From contig DIXO01000015.1 in the NCBI GenBank assembly GCA_002428735.1, forward strand, positions 13,884-43,155: 29,272 nucleotides of DNA, written 5' to 3'. The DNA comes from Syntrophaceae bacterium UBA6078. Its GTDB lineage: Bacteria > Desulfobacterota > Syntrophia > Syntrophales > UBA2210. This document shows positions 25,249 to 29,272 of the stretch, piece after piece (position 1 is the first letter of the stretch; every line of letters starts with the position of its first letter). Made by a program: the position numbers and the translations under genes. The notes under the pieces are model-generated. The model ran no database searches, had not been told where the DNA came from, and saw only the letters and a list, made by a program, of their open reading frames with translations.

Positions 25249-26685
25249 ATGCGTATCGCCCTGATAAATCCGCCTTCGTTGTTTGCCTATGGAAAGATCA
25301 ATACCGGGCATAACTGTAGTTTTCCATTAGGACTGGGGTATCTTGCCTCTTACGTTCGTCAGTTCGGCCACCAGGTTGCTCTTTTCGATCCTGAAGCCTC
25401 GCGAAGTTCCTTCGACAGGATGTGGAAACAAATTGATGCATTCTCACCTGATCTCGTAGGTTTTACCTCGGTCACTCCCAATTTCACGGTTGCCGGTCAT
25501 CTGGTCGACGAAGCGAAACGCCGGTTGCGTTGCTATGTCATCATGGGTGGTCCTCACGTGACCGCGCTCCCCACAACTTCCCTGCAGGTGGCCCCGGGAC
25601 TTGACGCTGTTATCAGGGGGGAGGGAGAGATTCCTCTCAAGGTTATCGCGGAACAGTTTGACCGTCATGGGAAGGTGGACTTTCACAAGGTCCCCGGAGC
25701 CACGTTTTACCAGGATGGCGCCTTCCAGAAAACACCCCGTCCACGCCCCATCGAAGACCTTGATCTGATTCCATTCCCTGCCCGGGATCTCGTGGATTTG
25801 TCATGGTACCGATTGCATGCGCATTTCCAGCGGGGGAAGAAAAGCGCGACAATTCTTTTCAGCCGGGGTTGCCCTTCGAAGTGCACCTTCTGCGCGAATG
25901 TTGTCACCGGAAGAAGGGTAAGGACCGCGAGCCCACGATACTTTGTCGATGAGCTGGAAATGCTCGTGAACGATCACGGAATTCGGCATTTCCATATCGT
26001 GGATGATTGTTTCACCGCCGACATGGAAAAGGTCGAACAAATCTGCGATCTGATCATCGCAAAGAAATTGCCGGTCACGTGGTTCTGCTTCGGACGTGTA
26101 GATACTCTCCTTGATGAGCAAATCGTCAGGAAGATGAAAAGAGCTGGTTGCGTTTACATACTCCTTGGCGTGGAAAGCGGGAATCAGCGAATCCTGGATA
26201 TCATGAAAAAGGGCACAAGGCTCGATATGATAGAGGAATGTTGTGCCGTTCTTAGAAGAGTGGGAATCCACTACTTTAATTCGTTTATTATCGGTAATGA
26301 GGGGGATACTGCGGAAACCGTCGGGGAAACCATCGATTTTGCAAAACGCCTCCGGTCCGTGATGGCGGGTTTCAGTATTCTCATACCGTTTCCCGGAACA
26401 GCTATATTCGGTAGATACTACAGAGAGATGGACCGGCCCGATACGGATTGGAGCAGCTTTTGTTCCGTGGGAGACGATGTTCCCTACGAACCCCACCATA
26501 CGGAGTTGTCCAAAGGAGACATACTGTACCTGACCGCCCGGGCATATAAGACATATTACTTTAGTATAGGGCAACTTATGAGGATACTGGGGTTTGTCAA
26601 AAATCCGGGGATCTTTTTGTCCTACATCAGGGGAGCGTATGGCCTCGGCCGGCAGGTCCTGTCATGGAAGCGGAAAACATCCTGA
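25249..26685 (+). CDS. B12-binding-type radical SAM protein (second)
   Basis: A 478-residue protein with an N-terminal cobalamin-binding-like domain (IALINPPS, then PLGLGYLASYVRQFGHQVALFDPE and GFTSVTPNF, IMGGPHVTALP) and a radical SAM core at C208-xxx-C212-xx-C215 in SRGCPSKCTFCAN. This domain order is that of B12-dependent radical SAM methyltransferases and related enzymes such as HpnP/HpnR and BchE. It is clearly diverged from the 20283 protein, so the two are not a recent duplication. A methyl transfer to an unactivated carbon of a sugar, lipid or other glycan component is plausible. It follows the FAD gene by 52 bases. The Shine-Dalgarno match is weak and very close to the ATG (AGAAGAA). 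Confidence 0.86.
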   Translation: MRIALINPPSLFAYGKINTGHNCSFPLGLGYLASYVRQFGHQVALFDPEASRSSFDRMWKQIDAFSPDLVGFTSVTPNFTVAGHLVDEAKRRLRCYVIMGGPHVTALPTTSLQVAPGLDAVIRGEGEIPLKVIAEQFDRHGKVDFHKVPGATFYQDGAFQKTPRPRPIEDLDLIPFPARDLVDLSWYRLHAHFQRGKKSATILFSRGCPSKCTFCANVVTGRRVRTASPRYFVDELEMLVNDHGIRHFHIVDDCFTADMEKVEQICDLIIAKKLPVTWFCFGRVDTLLDEQIVRKMKRAGCVYILLGVESGNQRILDIMKKGTRLDMIEECCAVLRRVGIHYFNSFIIGNEGDTAETVGETIDFAKRLRSVMAGFSILIPFPGTAIFGRYYREMDRPDTDWSSFCSVGDDVPYEPHHTELSKGDILYLTARAYKTYYFSIGQLMRILGFVKNPGIFLSYIRGAYGLGRQVLSWKRKTS

Positions 26686-26740
26686 TGGTTTTCACCCCTG
26701 GATATAGTGCGGTTGTAATGAGTGGCAGGAGCCAGCGAAT

Positions 26741-27637
26741 ATGACCTTTTTCCCCCGATCGCAGCAGAAAAGATGCGCATTGGAGCCCAATACATCCACG
26801 GCAAATCTTTTGTCCGTAGACGTCGACGATTACGTGCTGGTCTGTTTCCAGCACTATAAAACCAGAACTTTTGTCGATAGCAGATATAAGACCAATATCG
26901 ACTATCAGGTACGGTATGTTCTGGATCTGTTATCCGACTGCAACTGTAAGGCCACTTTTTTTATATGCACGTTCTTGTTGGATCGGTATGAAAAGACTTT
27001 GCGAAGGATTCTGGATGAAGGGCACATGATTGGATCGCATGGTCATAACCATTATGATTTTAATACTAAATCAATTCAGGATTTTGCAGCAGACGTTTCG
27101 AAATCTATAAAAATATTGTCCCGATACCAGGACAGAATATATGGGTATCGCCCCCCCGCATTCACCATGCCGTATGACACGGAACATTTCAAAGTTCTTG
27201 CGGACAATGGGATCGAGTACATCTCAAGTGGAGTTGGTGTTGCGAGGAGCAATGCTCCCCATACCAATATTCCCATCACACTGGAATACGGGATAACACA
27301 TATACCTATATCCACAAAATTTATGTGTCACAATGTTATTAAATACCCGATCGGATACGGAGTGGCTTCACGATTGCTCCCCGAATTGTTATACTTCATG
27401 ACCTTAAGACAGTGGTCAAAAAACAACTCGATGTTTCACTATTATGCTCATCCCTTTGAAATTGCAGGCTGTGAGGGAATGGATAAAAAGTGGTTACCCC
27501 GAGAAGCCTGGAATTCTGCCACATTCCTCTACTATTTGAGATGTAAAAACAGGCACGATTTTTTTGAAAAGCTATTTAGGCAATGTCAATTCAACACTAT
27601 TGAATCGTATTTCTTAGGCCGGTCGATGTATGAATAA
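26741..27637 (+). CDS. Polysaccharide deacetylase (NodB-type)
   Basis: A 298-residue protein of the carbohydrate esterase 4 fold. The catalytic acidic motif LLSVDVDDY (D27-D30) is followed by the metal-binding His pair H100/H104 in GSHGHNHYD and the YGYRPPAFT motif near residue 137. This arrangement is that of exosortase/EPS-associated deacetylases that remove N-acetyl groups from polysaccharide or lipid-linked sugars with a divalent metal. No signal peptide is evident in the first 20 residues, so it may act in the cytoplasm or at the membrane. AGGAG in the 55-base gap ahead supports ATG 26741. Base composition becomes visibly more A/T-rich from about here. Confidence 0.83.
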   Translation: MTFFPRSQQKRCALEPNTSTANLLSVDVDDYVLVCFQHYKTRTFVDSRYKTNIDYQVRYVLDLLSDCNCKATFFICTFLLDRYEKTLRRILDEGHMIGSHGHNHYDFNTKSIQDFAADVSKSIKILSRYQDRIYGYRPPAFTMPYDTEHFKVLADNGIEYISSGVGVARSNAPHTNIPITLEYGITHIPISTKFMCHNVIKYPIGYGVASRLLPELLYFMTLRQWSKNNSMFHYYAHPFEIAGCEGMDKKWLPREAWNSATFLYYLRCKNRHDFFEKLFRQCQFNTIESYFLGRSMYE

Positions 27638-28256
27638 TACATGGAGAGACAGAGCGGTTCAATTTGACCATTTATATACGGGTGAGGCCTTCGAGTGTAA
27701 TATCCCCTATTTCGGCACATATCTCAGAAGCAAACTGAATCAGAGGCTGGAAAATGCCTTACGGTTCGTGGATTTTATTCATGCACAAAAGATCATTGAC
27801 TTAGGCTGTGGCACGGGAACGTTTGCGGTAAAGGCTGCGTTGAAGGGCGTGGAGGTTCATGGATATGACATATCCGGCAAGGCAATTAAGATTGCTGCAT
27901 TAAAAGCCGAAAAGGCGGGAATTTCGGATCTATGTTTCTTTTATGAAGCGGATATCACGACGGTGGACTTTCCTGATGTCGATGCGTGGTTTGATCTCGG
28001 GTGTCTGCAGTATCTACCCGACATCTCCAGCGTAATCAATAAAGCCAGTACCGCGAGGGACTTTTACTCATGTTTGGCCATGAAATATCATTGGCTCAAT
28101 GTAATACGGTTTTTTTACAGAAGGGTATTGAAGGGGAATCCATATTACACGTACACAAAAAAAGAAATCCAAGGCCTTTTCAGTCTATACACTAACGTTC
28201 ATGTTGAAAGAGACGGTCCGCAATTTTGCGTATCGTCGGTCCAATTCAAGGTTTGA
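27630..28256 (+). CDS. Small class I SAM methyltransferase
   Basis: A 208-residue protein with motif I in KIIDLGCGTGTFAV at residues 54-67, the acidic GYDISGKAI after it, and LGCLQYLPD near 132 as post-motif. The ATG at 27630 overlaps the deacetylase stop by 8 bases, so the two are coupled. The sequence is richer in A/T than genes before 26 kb. The catalytic core is complete, but the part after strand 5 is short and the substrate-recognition domain is small. It is the last gene of the uninterrupted + strand run. Its substrate is not predictable, although a sugar of the same glycan is likely. Confidence 0.8.
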   Translation: MNNTWRDRAVQFDHLYTGEAFECNIPYFGTYLRSKLNQRLENALRFVDFIHAQKIIDLGCGTGTFAVKAALKGVEVHGYDISGKAIKIAALKAEKAGISDLCFFYEADITTVDFPDVDAWFDLGCLQYLPDISSVINKASTARDFYSCLAMKYHWLNVIRFFYRRVLKGNPYYTYTKKEIQGLFSLYTNVHVERDGPQFCVSSVQFKV

Positions 28257-28701
28257 CAGGATCTTTTGCTGGAGTTCGGCCCAACCTGCAACGATCGTCG
28301 TGTTGATTCTGCTGTGCAAGATTTTTGATGCTCTATCCCGCCGTGGTCGCGGTAATTCATCCTTTCACGTGTAAGAAAATTTACCATTGTTTACGGTTTT
28401 GTGGGATAGCAATATTCAGGCAATTTTCCTCCGGGGTCAGTCCATCAATCCCTTTGTGAAATCTGGCAACACGATAGAAGAGAATCTGATGAACTGTCGT
28501 AATTTGTTCTTCCTGTGAGCAGACAAAAGAGTGGGTTTTATGCTATCCACGACGTTTTGATAACTCGCTTCGTTTAATCTTCCGGTGCTGCAACGGCGTC
28601 AATCGTGTCCCGTTATGAATGGCGGTGGGTTTTTCATCTCTTTTATTTGGCTCACATTTCACTTTTTAAACTTAAAGTTATAAGTATCTAGGTTTTTCGA
28701 A
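28257..28701. other. 445-base intergenic stretch, A/T-rich, no intact gene
   Basis: No convincing intact open reading frame lies here on either strand. There is an imperfect CACGTG-centred palindrome near 28363-28376 and a weak CCGC...GCGG hairpin near 28338-28352, neither followed by a clear U-run. TATAAG at 28679-28684 is a possible -10 element for the next gene, but no good -35 stands at the right distance. On the minus strand 28381-28665 stays open except for one stop and resembles a decayed transposase, listed separately. Confidence 0.6.
28381..28665 (-). pseudogene. Possible decayed integrase-type transposase remnant
   Basis: Read on the minus strand from 28665 to 28381, one frame gives about 94 codons interrupted by a single TAG at 28543-28545 and ending with TAA at 28381-28383. 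Its C-terminal part contains ARFHKGIDGLTPEE, which resembles the RPHQGIDGLTPAE ending of IS481-type integrase-core transposases. No start codon, catalytic DDE residues or flanking repeats are recognised. A chance open frame in A/T-rich DNA is the main alternative. If real, it is a 3' fragment of an old insertion at the right end of the glycan operon. Confidence 0.33.
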
Positions 28702-29066
28702 ATGATAGATTACCAAAGAGTTGTAGAGCGGGAGGAGTACTATTGGGGTTCCCTTGCAGAATTTGACTGGATCGAAGAAGCCAGCATTAAGGACATACTC
28801 CTTTTCCTTTCACCTCTATACGGGGATGTTCTAGAACTTTGTGCTGGTTCCGGTACGTTTACGCGGCATATTCCTGCAAGTTTCAGGTCTTATACCTGCC
28901 TGGATATTTCTCAACCCATGCTTGATACTTTGCAGAAAAAACTACCGCATCTTCGAACAGTGAGGGGTAACGCAGAAAACCCTGATTTCCCTGAAGCTTC
29001 TTTTGATGCGATACTTGTATTTGGCGGACTACACCATCTCCCCAATATGGAGTTAACCATTACTAA
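28702..29066 (+). pseudogene. Class I SAM methyltransferase truncated by an insertion sequence
   Basis: The N-terminal ~120 residues are a normal methyltransferase start: motif I VLELCAGSGTF at residues 43-53, the acidic LDISQPML after strand 2, NAENPDFPEASFDAILVFGG and LHHLPNMEL. The family normally runs another 80 or more residues with strands 5-7. After about LTIT the reading continues as NRLLKNFTYNVS and stops at 29103, and this tail coincides with the GGTTGTTGAAAAAC end of the insertion sequence. The gene is therefore probably broken and inactive. Its 3' half, if it survives, would lie beyond the element, outside the window. The upstream ribosome binding site is weak. Confidence 0.7.
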
Positions 29067-29151
29067 CAGGTTGTTGAAAAACTTTACCTATAACGTGTCG
29101 TAAATTTCTCCGTTTTGTGATAGAGTGCAGCGCATAATATCTTGGAATAAC

Positions 29152-29156
29152 AGGAG
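29152..29156 (+). promoter_or_regulatory. Ribosome binding site for the transposase
   Basis: AGGAG six bases before ATG 29163. Confidence 0.6.
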
Positions 29157-29162
29157 ATAATC

Positions 29163-29272
29163 ATGCGCGGTTATGAGAACAGAAGTGATACTCTTTTTCT
29201 TTACGTATCTCCGGAATCGTTTGTTCCTGGGGATCATCCTCTTCGCCCGATCCGGTTGATGGCCGATAAGGC
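29163..29272 (+). CDS. IS5/IS1182-like transposase, N-terminus only
   Basis: The frame from ATG 29163 is open to the window edge (36 codons plus two bases). It reads MRGYENRSDTLFLYVSPE, then a short FVPGDHPLRPIRLMADK. This opening, with the YVSPE and DHPLRPIR blocks, is the characteristic N-terminal domain (DUF772-type) of IS5/IS1182-like DDE transposases. The catalytic part is beyond the window. A good ribosome binding site precedes the start. The assignment to one IS family rather than a sister family is tentative. Confidence 0.75.
   Translation, partial: MRGYENRSDTLFLYVSPESFVPGDHPLRPIRLMADK

Larger units (their letters stand above)
29067..29272 (+). mobile_element. Insertion sequence, left end (partial)
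   Basis: The methyltransferase homology stops near 29066. About 97 bases later a transposase gene begins in the same orientation. GGTTGTTGAAAAACTTT (29069-29085) looks like a typical IS terminal inverted repeat, and the segment from there to 29162 is a leader. The right end and the target duplication are outside the window, so the exact left boundary is approximate. Confidence 0.6.

Noticed and set aside
28338..28376. Transcription terminator after the last operon gene
   Set aside because: Only weak stems and an imperfect palindrome are seen, with no run of T after them.
1..29272. tRNA, rRNA, CRISPR array or JUMPstart/ops element
   Set aside because: No cloverleaf-like, repeat-spacer or GGCGGTAG-type element was recognised by eye in either strand.

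Overview
The window is one long run of surface-polysaccharide biosynthesis genes, all on the + strand from base 1 to about 28.26 kb, followed by a more A/T-rich, mobile-element-scarred tail. Every intact gene matches a bacterial O-antigen, capsule or exopolysaccharide function. No core housekeeping gene, tRNA or rRNA is present to fix the species. The mix (CDP-3,6-dideoxyhexose genes, two B12-binding-type radical SAM proteins, a DUF2304/GT2 pair, GT39 membrane transferases, moderately high G+C) fits an anaerobic Gram-negative such as a deltaproteobacterium (Desulfobacterota). That placement is inference with low confidence.

Layout. (1) 1-5.5 kb: a GDP-mannose 4,6-dehydratase-like SDR cut by the window edge, a GT-B-type transferase, an O-antigen ligase/polymerase-like membrane protein and a GT39 membrane glycosyltransferase. 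(2) 5.5-11 kb: a nucleotide-sugar aminotransferase (DegT family), a GNAT acyltransferase, a GDP-fucose-synthase-like SDR, a GT2 with a degenerate metal-binding motif, and a second GT39 protein. (3) 11-16.1 kb: a CDP-3,6-dideoxyhexose module: CDP-glucose 4,6-dehydratase (rfbG), the iron-sulfur/PMP 3-dehydrase (rfbH), an ArnC/DPM-like GT2, glucose-1-phosphate cytidylyltransferase (rfbF) and an SDR that could finish the sugar. (4) 16.1-26.7 kb: a SAM methyltransferase, an AsnB-type amidotransferase, a GT4, two radical SAM proteins, a soluble GT2 with its DUF2304 partner, a zinc-ribbon methyltransferase and an FAD oxidoreductase; many joints here are 4-base ATGA overlaps. (5) 26.7-29.3 kb: a polysaccharide deacetylase, a small methyltransferase, a roughly 445-base non-coding stretch with a possible decayed transposase on the minus strand, and a methyltransferase apparently cut by an insertion sequence whose transposase starts at 29163 and runs off the window.

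How the parts fit. RfbF, RfbG and RfbH would make CDP-4-keto-3,6-dideoxyglucose, which the 15160 SDR may reduce or epimerise. The first SDR, the aminotransferase, the GNAT protein and the 7578 SDR look like a second sugar route, possibly from a GDP-linked precursor and ending in an N-acylated amino sugar. The glycosyltransferases would assemble the repeat unit. The methyltransferases, radical SAM proteins, AsnB, FAD enzyme and deacetylase would decorate it. The Wzy/WaaL-like protein would polymerise or ligate it. No Wzx flippase, polysaccharide ABC transporter or initiating sugar-phosphate transferase is visible, so the locus probably extends beyond the window.

The most unusual points are a GMD-like protein whose expected catalytic Glu is Asn, a GDP-fucose-synthase-like protein whose Ser-Tyr-Lys set reads Ala-Tyr-Arg, a GT2 without a DXD motif, the pairing of two radical SAM proteins with an FAD enzyme and AsnB in a glycan locus, and the disrupted right-hand end.
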